Assembly: GCF_003591485.1 (NCBI RefSeq)
Contig: NZ_QZCF01000003.1
Span: 496,001 to 560,000, forward strand
DNA from: Paenibacillus sp. 1011MAR3C5
GTDB taxonomy: Bacteria; Bacillota; Bacilli; Paenibacillales; Paenibacillaceae
Length of the DNA stretch: 64,000 nucleotides
Reading direction: 5' to 3'
The notes under the pieces are model-generated. The model searched no databases and was not told where the DNA came from. It was given only the letters and a program-made list of their open reading frames with translations. A program made the translations under genes and the position numbers. Below, piece by piece: positions 44,576-53,390 of the stretch. Within the stretch, counting starts at the first letter, position 1, and each line of letters begins with the position of its first letter.

Positions 44576-44776
44576 TGGCTCGGCTTCTATGATGGCGCAT
44601 TCCGATATGCATTCACGATGAACGGTAAGCTGTTTCCTGACACGCTCATGTTCTCCGTCAATGAAGGCGATCTGGTGAAAATGACGATTAAGCCACATAT
44701 AAAGTACAGAAATGAAGGGAAAATATTTATTATTTCCGTAATGGAGAATTACTTGTTTTATAGGAATGTTGCATGA
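44576..44776 (+). pseudogene. Remnant of a multicopper-oxidase-like gene
   Basis: The frame is open from 44576 and reads GFYDGAFRYAFTMNGKLFPD, then FSVNEGDLVKMTI, before diverging and ending in TGA. The segment matches the cupredoxin pattern FxxNGKxFPDTPxxxVxEGDxVxVxI of multicopper oxidases. No copper-ligand His motif, no start and no following domains are present, so it is a fragment. Confidence 0.45.
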
Positions 44777-44783
44777 ATCCGTC

Positions 44784-44812
44784 CCGCCTTCACACAAGGC
44801 GGCTTTTCTTTT
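44784..44812 (+). terminator. Rho-independent terminator after the remnant
   Basis: Arms CCGCCTT/AAGGCGG around CACAC, then CTTTTCTTTT. Confidence 0.75.
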
Positions 44813-45012
44813 GCTCGAATTACGCTTTCCATGGTGACGCGGATATGAGCAGTTTGCTGGTGGTAAGGACTACGGGAACAGTTTTAAATGCAGTAATTTT
44901 CATATATAATAACTTGACTGGCAACCGCGGTCAGAAATCGAGCTTTCGTAAGGTGACTCTCCGCATCCATAAATCTTTGAATGACTAAACTATAAGTAAT
45001 TGAGGGAAGCGA
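44813..45012. other. Intergenic region before the AI-2E family gene
   Basis: No gene seen. GAGGGAAGCG at 45002-45011 is the ribosome site of the next gene. A promoter is not obvious. Confidence 0.35.
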
Positions 45013-46071
45013 ATGAATTTTTTGCGGGAGTTTTTTGCCAATAGTATAGTAAGAAGAATCCTGTTCCTCTTACTGGTCGTTTTGTTGCTGTACAGCTTGA
45101 GAGACATGCTCAATTTGATGTTGCTGCTGTTTCTTGTTACCTTCGTCATGGGACGCCTAGAGGGCTTTCTTACGAAGAAAATATCTAAGTTGTTCCCCAT
45201 ATCTCCCATTGTCGTTAATACGGTATTGTACGCTGTATTAATATTTGGGCTCGTATATGGAATTATCAATTATATTCCGAAGCTCATTAATCAAATTTCC
45301 GATTTATATGTGTCCATGATCAAATTCTTGGACACACCTCAGTCGGATGAATTTGCTGAGTTTGTCTCCTCCACGCTTAACAAACTGGAATTAGAGCAAT
45401 ACGGGGGCTATGCATTAAATTATATTGTGAAACTCGGTAAATGGGCAGAGGTAATTGTTTTTGTTATCGTATTGAGCTACTTCTACTTAATCCAGAAGCA
45501 TACCGTCAATCATTTTACGGAAAAGTTGAGCAAGAGCAAAATTAGTTGGGCTTACAATGAGTTTAAATACTTTGGCCAAAAATTCACCTCTTCTTTCGGT
45601 AAAGTGATTGAGGTTCAGCTGATGATTGCCGTATTCAACACGATTCTGACGATTGTCGGTTTGTGGATTATGGGCTACCCTTACTTGTTCGCTCTAAGTA
45701 TCACGGTATTTTTACTGAGCCTTGTGCCGGTAGTCGGTGTTGTGATCTCCTTCATTCCGATCAGTATTATCGGTTACCAGATAGGCGGTATTACAACGGT
45801 CATTTGGGCGATTATTATGATTTTGCTTATCCATGCAGTGGAGACATACTTCTTAAATCCTAGGTTATACGCTCACAAAACAAAGCTGCCGATGTTCTAC
45901 ACCTTTATTATTCTCATTTTCTCCCAGCATTTCATGGGGATCTGGGGACTTATTATTGGGATTCCGATCTTTATGTTCCTGCTTGATATTTTTGAAGTGG
46001 ATCAAAGCAACAATAAAAGTTCAGAAAAAGAAGCGGCACAGCTATCAGGAGAGAACCCTAGCTCCAAATAG
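45013..46071 (+). CDS. AI-2E family transporter
   Basis: A 352-aa integral membrane protein with about eight hydrophobic helices in the layout of the AI-2E/UPF0118 family: two N-terminal helix pairs, a soluble section (about 100-200) and the conserved C-terminal block with VPVVGVVISFIPISIIG and the ETYFLNPRLY motif. Members export signals or work as Na+/H+ antiporters; this sequence does not decide which. Ribosome site GAGGGAAG. Single-gene unit with a terminator right after it. Confidence 0.92.
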   Translation: MNFLREFFANSIVRRILFLLLVVLLLYSLRDMLNLMLLLFLVTFVMGRLEGFLTKKISKLFPISPIVVNTVLYAVLIFGLVYGIINYIPKLINQISDLYVSMIKFLDTPQSDEFAEFVSSTLNKLELEQYGGYALNYIVKLGKWAEVIVFVIVLSYFYLIQKHTVNHFTEKLSKSKISWAYNEFKYFGQKFTSSFGKVIEVQLMIAVFNTILTIVGLWIMGYPYLFALSITVFLLSLVPVVGVVISFIPISIIGYQIGGITTVIWAIIMILLIHAVETYFLNPRLYAHKTKLPMFYTFIILIFSQHFMGIWGLIIGIPIFMFLLDIFEVDQSNNKSSEKEAAQLSGENPSSK

Positions 46072-46084
46072 AATATGGAACAGG

Positions 46085-46119
46085 CCTGCTCTCCAAAAGG
46101 GGGCAGGTTTACTTTTTTT
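46085..46119 (+). terminator. Terminator after the AI-2E family gene
   Basis: CCTGC..CTCC and GGGG.GCAGG arms with an AAAA loop, followed by TTTACTTTTTTT. Confidence 0.8.
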
Positions 46120-46347
46120 CACTGATAAGTGACAAGTGCATTAGAGTACAGGAAAGTTGTTTCAAACGGAATCAAAACCTGATCGATGTAGATCGGTATC
46201 TTCCTGGGCAGTTGAATGGACTATTCCGCTATCAACTGTACGCGCTGTAACTAAGGCAAATGCCGACAGAGCGAGCGTTGCGACCCGGTACTGCTTACCA
46301 TGGGGGCAAGCAGATGGAGATGCCTAACCGAAAAAGGAGAACAACAG
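46120..46347. other. Intergenic region before the HEAT-like gene
   Basis: The frame of the next gene is open from 46300 but lacks a ribosome site there. No other element seen. Confidence 0.35.
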
Positions 46348-46971
46348 ATGACTATAATCGATAAATTGGCAACGTCGCTCAATCGCAAAGACGAAGGTCC
46401 TAATCAGGAACTGGCGCAATATATTGCCGACATTGAAGATAGAGAAGCTGTGAGAGAGCTTATGGATCACTTAACTAACAAAGACAAGGACATCCAAAGC
46501 GATTGTATTAAAGTACTCTATGAAATTGGAAATCGCAAGCCGTCTTTGGTTGCCGGATACAGCAAAGAGTTTTTAACCTTGCTTGATCATAAGAACAATC
46601 GACTGGTTTGGGGCGCTATGACAGCACTAGATGCGATAACTCTTGAAAGTCCGGAAGTTATATATGCAGCACTTGATCAGATTGTTGATCGTATGGACAA
46701 AGGATCGGTAATCACCAAGGATCATGGAGTCAATATCCTGATTAAGCTTTGTTCTGTCCCATCCTATGCTGATCATGCATTCACCTTGCTCATCGAACAG
46801 CTTAAGAGATGTCCGACCAATCAACTTCCCATGTATGCGGAGAATGCCATATCCATCGTTAACGATACTAACAAAGCTCCATTCATCCATACGCTTTTCT
46901 CACGGCTCGACGATATCGACAAAGACACCAAACGAAAGCGAGTGGTGAAAGTGATTAAGCGGTTGAGTTGA
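46348..46971 (+). CDS. HEAT-like helical repeat protein
   Basis: A 207-aa soluble all-helical protein; segments such as DREAVRELMDHLTNKDKDIQSDCIKVLYEIG and NNRLVWGAMTALDAI have the HEAT-repeat pattern. ATG 46348 is chosen over 46300 because AAAAAGGAG is 8 nt upstream. No catalytic motif; probably a scaffold. A broken copy of its last 30 codons lies about 1.2 kb downstream at 48115-48220, so the gene was once duplicated. Confidence 0.75.
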   Translation: MTIIDKLATSLNRKDEGPNQELAQYIADIEDREAVRELMDHLTNKDKDIQSDCIKVLYEIGNRKPSLVAGYSKEFLTLLDHKNNRLVWGAMTALDAITLESPEVIYAALDQIVDRMDKGSVITKDHGVNILIKLCSVPSYADHAFTLLIEQLKRCPTNQLPMYAENAISIVNDTNKAPFIHTLFSRLDDIDKDTKRKRVVKVIKRLS

Positions 46972-47097
46972 TTCGCTAGCTATTGGTAATATTATATAGA
47001 TGATATCTGAAGACTAAAAATAGATAAGTTGTGTTACTATGAATATATTTTCAAATGATAATAGCGCTGTATCTATAAGAGAGGAATTGAACAGGCA

Positions 47098-48120
47098 GTG
47101 AATAATAATTTTTGGCGTGATTTACCTCGCCCGTTTTTTATACTTGCACCAATGGAAGATGTAACGGATGTTGTTTTTCGTCATGTCGTAAGCAAAGCAG
47201 GCAGACCTGATGTGTTTTTTACCGAGTTTACAAACACGGAGAGCTATTGTCATCCTGAGGGGACTTATGGCGTACGAGGACGTCTAACGTTCACCGAAGA
47301 TGAACAACCGATGGTGGCTCATATTTGGGGGGATAAGCCTGAATTTTTCAAGGAAATGAGTATAGGTATGGCTAAGCTTGGCTTCAAAGGTGTGGATCTC
47401 AATATGGGATGTCCCGTGCACAATGTTGCAACGAAAGGGAAGGGAAGCGGCCTTATTCTGCATCCAGATCTTGCGGCAGATATTATTCAAGCAGCAAAAG
47501 CGGGAGGATTGCCGGTCAGTGTGAAAACTAGGCTTGGCTACAACGATATAGAAGAATGGCGGGATTGGCTAACCCATATTTTGAAGCAAAATATTGCTAA
47601 TCTGTCTATTCATCTCCGTACAAGAAAGGAAATGAGCCTGGTAGATGCGCATTGGGAGCTCATTCCGGAAATTAAGGAGCTTCGTGATCGTATAGCACCA
47701 GACACTCTGTTGACAATCAATGGAGATATTCCTGATCGGCAAAAGGGGCTAGAGCTTGCTGAGCAATATGGTGTAGATGGGATCATGATTGGGAGAGGGA
47801 TATTCCATAATCCTTTTGCCTTTGAAAAAGAACCGAGAGAGCATAGCAGTGACGAATTACTGGATCTGTTAAGATTGCATCTTGATCTTCATGATAAATA
47901 TGCAACAGAATTAACGCTGCGTCCATTTAAAACACTTTTGCGTTTTTTTAAGATATATGTCAAAGGATTTCGAGGGGCAAGTGAATTGCGAAATCAATTG
48001 ATGAGCACGAAGTCAACGAATGAGGTGCGTGAACTTCTTCATACCTTTGAAAAGAATGTGGATGATGGGATTGAAGAGCATACGGATGTAGAGCATAGGA
48101 ATGAAGATAGAAATTGTTAA
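47098..48120 (+). CDS. dus: tRNA-dihydrouridine synthase family protein
   Basis: A 340-aa flavoenzyme of the Dus family. It begins with the barrel strand [16 protein letters not shown], and contains [12 protein letters not shown] with the catalytic Cys, [16 protein letters not shown] and the FMN phosphate-binding [15 protein letters not shown]. It reduces specific uridines of tRNA to dihydrouridine with NADPH and FMN. GTG 47098 follows GAGAGGAATTG. The sequence around its stop codon matches the HEAT-like gene's 3' region, so the 3' end adjoins a duplication junction. Confidence 0.93.
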   Translation: MNNNFWRDLPRPFFILAPMEDVTDVVFRHVVSKAGRPDVFFTEFTNTESYCHPEGTYGVRGRLTFTEDEQPMVAHIWGDKPEFFKEMSIGMAKLGFKGVDLNMGCPVHNVATKGKGSGLILHPDLAADIIQAAKAGGLPVSVKTRLGYNDIEEWRDWLTHILKQNIANLSIHLRTRKEMSLVDAHWELIPEIKELRDRIAPDTLLTINGDIPDRQKGLELAEQYGVDGIMIGRGIFHNPFAFEKEPREHSSDELLDLLRLHLDLHDKYATELTLRPFKTLLRFFKIYVKGFRGASELRNQLMSTKSTNEVRELLHTFEKNVDDGIEEHTDVEHRNEDRNC

Positions 48121-48220
48121 CGATAGATACGCTTCTCTCACACGACTCGCCGATATTGAAAAAGACACCAAACGAAAGTGACTGGAGAAAGTGATGAAGA
48201 GATTGAATGCTCACAAATAA
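48115..48220 (+). pseudogene. 3' remnant of a duplicated HEAT-like gene
   Basis: Reads RYASLTRLADIEKDTKRK, then TGA, then LEKVMKRLNAHK and TAA. This aligns with SRLDDIDKDTKRKRVVKVIKRLS at the end of the 46348 gene. It is a truncated paralogue with a nonsense codon. Confidence 0.75.
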
Positions 48221-48225
48221 GCAGA

Positions 48226-48290
48226 AGTGCACCCCTTAGCATAGACATTGGAAAACCTCTTTCCGATGAAATTCTAAGGGGTGCATTTTT
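48226..48290 (+). mobile_element. Solo left end of the IS3-family element
   Basis: AAGTGCACCCCTTAG, then a perfect inverted copy: TGCACCCCTTAG (48228-48239) and CTAAGGGGTGCA (48274-48285). It shares ACATTGGAAAA and CCGATGAAA with the remnant at 32999. No transposase follows; a decapitated dehalogenase gene begins directly after it. Confidence 0.65.
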
Positions 48291-48294
48291 ATGA

Positions 48295-49017
48295 CGAGGT
48301 ACACGCTGCATTGCGCCTGATCTCGTCGGCATGGGCGATTCCGATAAGCTCCCGTACAGCGGGCCTGACGCGTACACCTTCGTCGAACACCGCCGCTATC
48401 TTGATAAGCTGCTCGAACAGCTGGGAGTCAGCGAGCGAGTGACGTTCGTCGTACATGACTGGGGATCGGCGCTGGGATTTGATTGGGCGAAGCGTCATCC
48501 CGGCGCGGTCAAAGGCATCGCTTATATGGAGGCGATCATTATGCCGGGCAGCTGGGATGATATGTCGAAGGAAGGGCGCCAGGTGTTCCAAGCGCTTCGG
48601 TCGCCAGAAGGGGAACGGATGGTGCTGGAGCAAAATTCGTTCATCGAGTTCAATCTGCCGGTTAACATTTTGCGCAAGTTGACGGATGAAGAGAGCGCTC
48701 AGTACCGCCGTCCGTTCTTGGAGCCGGGTGAAAGCCGCCGTCCCATGCTCAGTTGGGCGCGCCAGCTGCCGATCGGCGGCGATCCCTCCGATCTAATAGC
48801 GATTGTCGCCGAATACGGCGAATATCTGGCGAAGAGCGCCGTTCCCAAGCTGTTCGTTCATTGCGAACCCGGCAGACTGCAGCAAGCCCACATCGATTTC
48901 TGCCGTACTTGGCCATCGCAGACGGAAGTTACGGTACCGGGTCTTCATTACCCGCAAGAAGACGCGCCCGAAGCAGTCGGCGAAGCGCTTGCCGTATGGT
49001 TGGGAAAATTGGCGTAA
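48295..49017 (+). pseudogene. 5'-truncated haloalkane dehalogenase
   Basis: The frame is open from the IS end and reads RCIAPDLVGMGDSDK, then VVHDWGSALGF with the nucleophile Asp, the cap region, LFVHCEPG and the terminal catalytic His in GLHYPQED. All of this is typical of DhaA/LinB-type haloalkane dehalogenases. Roughly the first 50-60 residues, including the oxyanion HGNP motif, are missing. ATG 48331 has no ribosome site. GC-rich codon use differs from its neighbours and suggests transfer. A 228-aa product, if made, would lack the first strands of the alpha/beta fold. Confidence 0.8.
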
Positions 49018-49083
49018 GGTATGGCGGTGTTGGTGAAGGAAAACTAATCGTTAAGCTGATTGGCGCATCGCATACTGCAATGG

Positions 49084-49111
49084 AGCGGGAAAAGTCCCGC
49101 TTCTTTTTTTT
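49084..49111 (+). terminator. Terminator after the dehalogenase remnant
   Basis: Perfect arms AGCGGGA/TCCCGCT with AAAG loop and a long T run. Confidence 0.85.
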
Positions 49112-49156
49112 GATAACAGTTCCGCCATTGCCTGCTTCGCTAAAGAAAAGTATAAT

Positions 49157-49171
49157 TGATAATAATTATCA
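49157..49171. promoter_or_regulatory. Fur box upstream of the siderophore regulator
   Basis: TGATAAT A ATTATCA is a perfect 7-1-7 inverted repeat, the Bacillus Fur consensus. It implies repression by iron-loaded Fur. Confidence 0.88.
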
Positions 49172-49228
49172 TTTCGTGGCAAGGAAAAAGTTTACTGTAT
49201 GCAGACATGCGGTATAGAGGGTGACAGA

Positions 49229-50341
49229 ATGCAAAAACCAATGCAAAAAACAGATTTAAGCGAGGTTAGACACTATATAGAAGAGAATTTCACGAAGCAA
49301 TTGACGTTAGATCATTTGGCAAGTCTGACGGGCCTAAGTCCCAGCTACTTCTCCTCGGCGTTCAAGCAAGAGTACATCCAAAGTCCAATGGAGTTTGTTA
49401 CCCAGCTGCGTATTCAGAAGGCTAAGCAATTATTGCAAAAGGAAGACGCTCGATTGAAACTTATAGCTGAGGCTGTTGGATACAGCGATGAATTTTATTT
49501 TAGCCGAGTGTTCAAAAAGGTTGAGGGCATATCGCCTACGATGTACACCAGCCAGCAAAAATCCCATATCGGTGTGGTAACCGGCAACATGATGGGTTAT
49601 TTGCATGCGGCAGGCATCGTGCCCTTTGCCGCACCGTTAAGCGCAAAGTGGACTCCCTATTATTATAATCTGTGGCTGCATCAAATCGAGCATAAGGTAT
49701 CCTTGACGAAAAATAAAAATTACTGCATCCCGAGTGAGCTGTACCATTTGCCAATGGATCTTCTCATCTCTCCCAAGGATATGCCGTCGGAGCTGGTCAA
49801 ACGGATGGAGGATCATTTTCCCGTCTATTGGCTGGATGATAAGCAAGATTGCTTCATCGCCTTATCGGAGCTTGCTGCCCGATTGAACAAACGAGAAGAG
49901 GCGAAGCAGTGGATCGCACAGTATCAAGCAAGATTGAATAACATTCGTCAAGGGTTAGACTGGGCGGCTAATCCGCCTAAGGTTCTAGTTATTCGCATTT
50001 ATCAGCAGCGAATATTTGCTTATTGCAATTCAGGCATTCAACATCTTTTATTCAAAGATTTAGGGGCGGTATCCAGTTACGAGCATCAGGGCTTATATAA
50101 TACCGAAATTTCTATTGATGAGTTGGGCCAATTGGAGGTAGACAAGCTGTTTACAATCATATGCCCCGACGATGAGTCGCGAGCAACCTGGCATCATTTG
50201 CAACGGGATGCTGGATTCAAAGGACTGGAGGCTATCAAACATCAACAAATCTTTGTTATTCATTCCGATCCGTGGTTTGAATATTCTCCTGTTGCTTTAA
50301 GACGAATGCTAGAGGAAGTTGCCGTGATGATGCTACCTTGA
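49229..50341 (+). CDS. Btr-like AraC regulator with siderophore-binding domain
   Basis: A protein of about 370 aa. The N-terminal AraC double HTH (LDHLASLTGLSPSYFSSAFK, LKLIAEAVGYSDEFYFSRVFKK) is followed by a TroA/FeuA-like periplasmic-binding fold without export signal. B. subtilis Btr has the same order and activates the feu genes when it binds bacillibactin in the cytoplasm. ATG 49229 has AGAGGGTGA upstream; the longer ATG 49199 has a poorly spaced site. A perfect Fur box lies 58 bp upstream, and the FeuA-like gene follows with its own Fur-like site. Confidence 0.87.
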   Translation: MQKPMQKTDLSEVRHYIEENFTKQLTLDHLASLTGLSPSYFSSAFKQEYIQSPMEFVTQLRIQKAKQLLQKEDARLKLIAEAVGYSDEFYFSRVFKKVEGISPTMYTSQQKSHIGVVTGNMMGYLHAAGIVPFAAPLSAKWTPYYYNLWLHQIEHKVSLTKNKNYCIPSELYHLPMDLLISPKDMPSELVKRMEDHFPVYWLDDKQDCFIALSELAARLNKREEAKQWIAQYQARLNNIRQGLDWAANPPKVLVIRIYQQRIFAYCNSGIQHLLFKDLGAVSSYEHQGLYNTEISIDELGQLEVDKLFTIICPDDESRATWHHLQRDAGFKGLEAIKHQQIFVIHSDPWFEYSPVALRRMLEEVAVMMLP

Positions 50342-50407
50342 AAATGTACATGGCCAATCGTAATATGTTGCATGGTCAACGAGCCTTATCTCTTATATAC
50401 TCAATAA

Positions 50408-50422
50408 TGAGAATGATTATTA
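50408..50422. promoter_or_regulatory. Fur-like box upstream of the FeuA-like gene
   Basis: TGAGAATGATTATTA matches the 7-1-7 Fur consensus at all but two positions and lies 32 bp before the start codon. Confidence 0.75.
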
Positions 50423-50453
50423 TTGAGAATTCGGGAGAGAGGGAAAGTCAATC

Positions 50454-51464
50454 ATGAAGTGGTTCCATGCAAAAAATATAGGTTATGCAGCAATGGTTGG
50501 TTTATTATCTATTGCACTGGCAGCTTGCGGCAGCAACAAGGAAGCCGATCCTGGGGCAACGGCTACTCCCGCACCAACAAGCGAATCGAGTTCAACGGAT
50601 GAAACAGGCGCAAACGAATCGAATTCGTCTCCAAGAGAAGCGTTTGACGTAACGGATCAGGTAGGCAATACCGTAACCATACCCGGAACGGTACAAAAGG
50701 TGTATGCGCCTGGTTTGGAGGATTACTTGGTTACACTCGGCGTAACGCCAGTAGCCCAATGGTCCACTGGCGAGAAACCGCAGCAATATTTGCAGGATAC
50801 GCTTAGTGGTGTCAAAGAAATCAGCTTTGCCAATGGCGTTCCATCTCCGGAATCTGTTGTAGATTTGGAGCCGGAACTAATTATATTCCCAACCGCTTTC
50901 TATGCGCAGAATGGCGTTCATGAGAACTATTCGCAAATCGCTCCGACTTACGTATTCAAGAATGCCCTTGGCAACGTAGTGGAAGCAACGGAAACGATTG
51001 CGAAGTTGCTGGGGCTAGAGGATAAAGCAACAGAAGCTATTGCTGCTTACAATACCAAGCTGGAAGAAACGAAAGCGAAGCTAACCAGCCTTTCAGCCGG
51101 CAAAAAAGCGATATATATTAATGCGAATGCCCGTGCAATCTTCTTGGTAGGCAACTTCCATTACGGCGGTTATGTGCTCAGTGAGCTGGGATTTGCCCAG
51201 AGTGCTCTAGTAGAAGGAGAAATGTCCGCTGATATTTCGCTTGAAATGCTGTCTGACATAGACGCCGATTATATATTCATTAACAACAATGATGGTCTGG
51301 GAGATGCTTTCCTGGCAGACATCAAAGCTAGCCCGTTATGGACCGCGCTGCCAGCCGTTCAAGCTGGCCAAGTGTTCGACGTAAAAGGCGATCACTGGAG
51401 ATCGAGCGGATTAATTGCTTACCAGAAAACGATGGACGATATCGTGGCGTTCTTGCAGCCATGA
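50454..51464 (+). CDS. FeuA-like iron-siderophore binding lipoprotein
   Basis: A 336-aa protein with lipobox LAAC after a hydrophobic stretch (Cys about 25), then a Thr/Ser/Glu linker and a class III (FhuD/TroA) binding fold: DQVGNTVTIPGTVQKVYAPG, SPESVVDLEPELIIFP and LSDIDADYIFINN. It captures ferric siderophore at the cell surface for the FecCD permeases encoded downstream. GGGAGAGAGGGAAAG gives the ribosome site. The stop overlaps the esterase start (ATGA). Confidence 0.92.
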   Translation: MKWFHAKNIGYAAMVGLLSIALAACGSNKEADPGATATPAPTSESSSTDETGANESNSSPREAFDVTDQVGNTVTIPGTVQKVYAPGLEDYLVTLGVTPVAQWSTGEKPQQYLQDTLSGVKEISFANGVPSPESVVDLEPELIIFPTAFYAQNGVHENYSQIAPTYVFKNALGNVVEATETIAKLLGLEDKATEAIAAYNTKLEETKAKLTSLSAGKKAIYINANARAIFLVGNFHYGGYVLSELGFAQSALVEGEMSADISLEMLSDIDADYIFINNNDGLGDAFLADIKASPLWTALPAVQAGQVFDVKGDHWRSSGLIAYQKTMDDIVAFLQP

Positions 51465-52282
51465 TCATTAAGCCATACGTTAAGCACAATTATGAAACGA
51501 TGTTGATGACGAGTAAAAGCAAGCATTTGGACTATGAAATTTTCATAGCAAAACCTTTTGATGAGCCTGCAGAGGGCGGATATGGTGTCATCTATGTGCT
51601 GGACGGCAATGCACTATTCGAAACCGCCGCCGAAATCACGCGATTGTTGACGCGCAAGCCCAAAGGATACCAGCCGGCTATTATAGTCGGCATCGGGTAC
51701 CCTGGCGGCGAAGCCTTTGATACCGTGCGTCGAACCTATGATTTGACGATGCCGGCCGAGCCTGCCAATTTACCGCAGCGTCCGAACGGAGAGCCTTGGC
51801 CTGAATATGGCGGGGCAGATGAGCTGCTTGCCTTTTTTGAAAAGGAGTTAATGCCGGCTATGGCACAGCGGTTCGCCATCAATAAGCGGAAGCAGGCATT
51901 GTTTGGTCATTCGTTCGGAGGATTGTTCGTTCTTCATGCTTTATTCACACAACCGGCATTGTTCTCCCATTATATCGCAAGCAGTGCTTCCATCTGGTGG
52001 AATGATTACGGGTTATTAGATGAGTATGAAACGTTCAAAGCAGATTTGAAAAGCAATGCTCTTAGTCAATTGCCCAAAACACTTATGATTGCCGGTGAAA
52101 ATGAGCTTGATCATATGGTCAAGGATAGTCTGAATTTATGCGCTGACATGATGTCGCTGCGCATTCCAGGCTTTGAAGCAAGCTGGGCACTGCTTGAGCA
52201 AGAGGAGCATGTGAGTGTAATTCCTGGTGCGATTAGCCGGGCAGTGAAGTTTTTGCTTGCTACAACATCGGAGAATCGTTAG
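51461..52282 (+). CDS. BesA-like siderophore esterase (alpha/beta hydrolase)
   Basis: A 273-aa esterase of the D/IroE family: GHSFGG nucleophile elbow (Ser about 145), oxyanion region VIYVLDGNALF, GIGYPG, and a late acid/His pair (ENELDH, EEHVSV). B. subtilis BesA opens ferric bacillibactin trilactone to release iron and is encoded with feuABC, so this is the likely role. ATG 51461 overlaps the FeuA-like stop by 4 nt, indicating translational coupling. The frame extends far upstream, but inside the previous gene. Confidence 0.87.
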   Translation: MIIKPYVKHNYETMLMTSKSKHLDYEIFIAKPFDEPAEGGYGVIYVLDGNALFETAAEITRLLTRKPKGYQPAIIVGIGYPGGEAFDTVRRTYDLTMPAEPANLPQRPNGEPWPEYGGADELLAFFEKELMPAMAQRFAINKRKQALFGHSFGGLFVLHALFTQPALFSHYIASSASIWWNDYGLLDEYETFKADLKSNALSQLPKTLMIAGENELDHMVKDSLNLCADMMSLRIPGFEASWALLEQEEHVSVIPGAISRAVKFLLATTSENR

Positions 52283-52349
52283 ACAGCATATTCGTTCTGC
52301 ATTGGAGCTGGCCCTTGGCTGGCTCTTTTTGCAAAGCGAAGGGGAAGGG

Positions 52350-53390
52350 TTGGAAACATTGGCCTCAAATGTTCAAGAATCATCATCAACAAGTGCAAAG
52401 AAGTTCTCCTTTGTACTATTGCTTATATTCATGCTCTTGCTATTAATGGGAGCATTAGTGCTTGCTATGGCGCTAGGAGCGAAAAGAATCCCATTTGCAG
52501 ATGTGCTCATGTCGATCTTTTATTTTGATCAAACGTCTACTTCTCACAATGTGATTCAGACCATTCGCTTGCCACGTGTACTTGCGGCTATGGCTACAGG
52601 AGCCGGGTTTGCCGTAAGCGGAGCCATTATGCAAGGCATTAGCCGCAATCCATTAGCTGACTCAGGTATTCTGGGGTTAAATGCCGGGGCAGGCGTCATG
52701 CTGGTCCTTGCCATGGTGTTCCTGCCGGCGCTTTCATTTACCGGCACGCTTTGGCTATGTGTATTAGGAGCGGCATTAGGAGCGGGTCTAGTATTTGGTG
52801 TCGGCTTATTAAGCAGGCGAGGCTTGACGCCTATTCGGCTTGTATTGGCCGGCGCTGCAATATCTGCGATGCTGACTGCTTTGAGTGAAGGGATAAGCAT
52901 CTTTTTTTCAGTGGCGCAGCAGGTGGCTTTTTGGTATGGAGGAGGGTTAAGCGGCATTAAGATGGCACATTTACAGCAAATGCTGCCGTGGATGCTCCTG
53001 GCTCTATTGCTTGCTATCGTCATTTCAAGATCGATTACCATCCTATCCGTAGGGGATGAAACAGCGGAAGGGCTTGGCGTTCGTACTAAGCTGATTAAGA
53101 ATCTCTCCCTGGTTGCTGCCTTCCTGTTGGCCGGGATTTCATGTGCGCTAGCCGGATCGGTAAGCTTTATCGGATTAATTGCCCCTCATTTGGTACGTTA
53201 TTTGGTCGGGGTAGATTATCGCTATATCATTCCGCTATCCGCCATTATGGGAGCTATTCTTGTTGTGCTTGCTGATTTGGCGGCGCGAATCGTCAATGCC
53301 CCTTATGAAATTCCAGTAGGTGCTGTCATTGCGGTTATCGGCATTCCGTTCTTTCTCTTTCTGGCGCGCAAAGAAAGGCGGGAGCTATAG
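52350..53390 (+). CDS. FecCD-family siderophore permease (FeuB-like)
   Basis: A permease of about 346 aa with nine to ten membrane helices and the family blocks TIRLPRVLAAMATGAGFAVSGAIMQ, NPLADSGILGLNAGA, GSVSFIGLIAPHLVR and EIPVGAVIAVIGIPFFLFL. It forms the iron-siderophore channel with the next gene product. The start is uncertain: TTG 52350 or 52359 follow GAAGGGGAAGGG, while the longest frame (52257) begins inside the esterase gene without a site. Confidence 0.9.
   Translation: METLASNVQESSSTSAKKFSFVLLLIFMLLLLMGALVLAMALGAKRIPFADVLMSIFYFDQTSTSHNVIQTIRLPRVLAAMATGAGFAVSGAIMQGISRNPLADSGILGLNAGAGVMLVLAMVFLPALSFTGTLWLCVLGAALGAGLVFGVGLLSRRGLTPIRLVLAGAAISAMLTALSEGISIFFSVAQQVAFWYGGGLSGIKMAHLQQMLPWMLLALLLAIVISRSITILSVGDETAEGLGVRTKLIKNLSLVAAFLLAGISCALAGSVSFIGLIAPHLVRYLVGVDYRYIIPLSAIMGAILVVLADLAARIVNAPYEIPVGAVIAVIGIPFFLFLARKERREL

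Noticed and set aside
44477-44797. 106-aa minus-strand ORF across the terminator region
   Set aside because: It spans two hairpin terminators and a cupredoxin-like fragment on the other strand; not protein-like.
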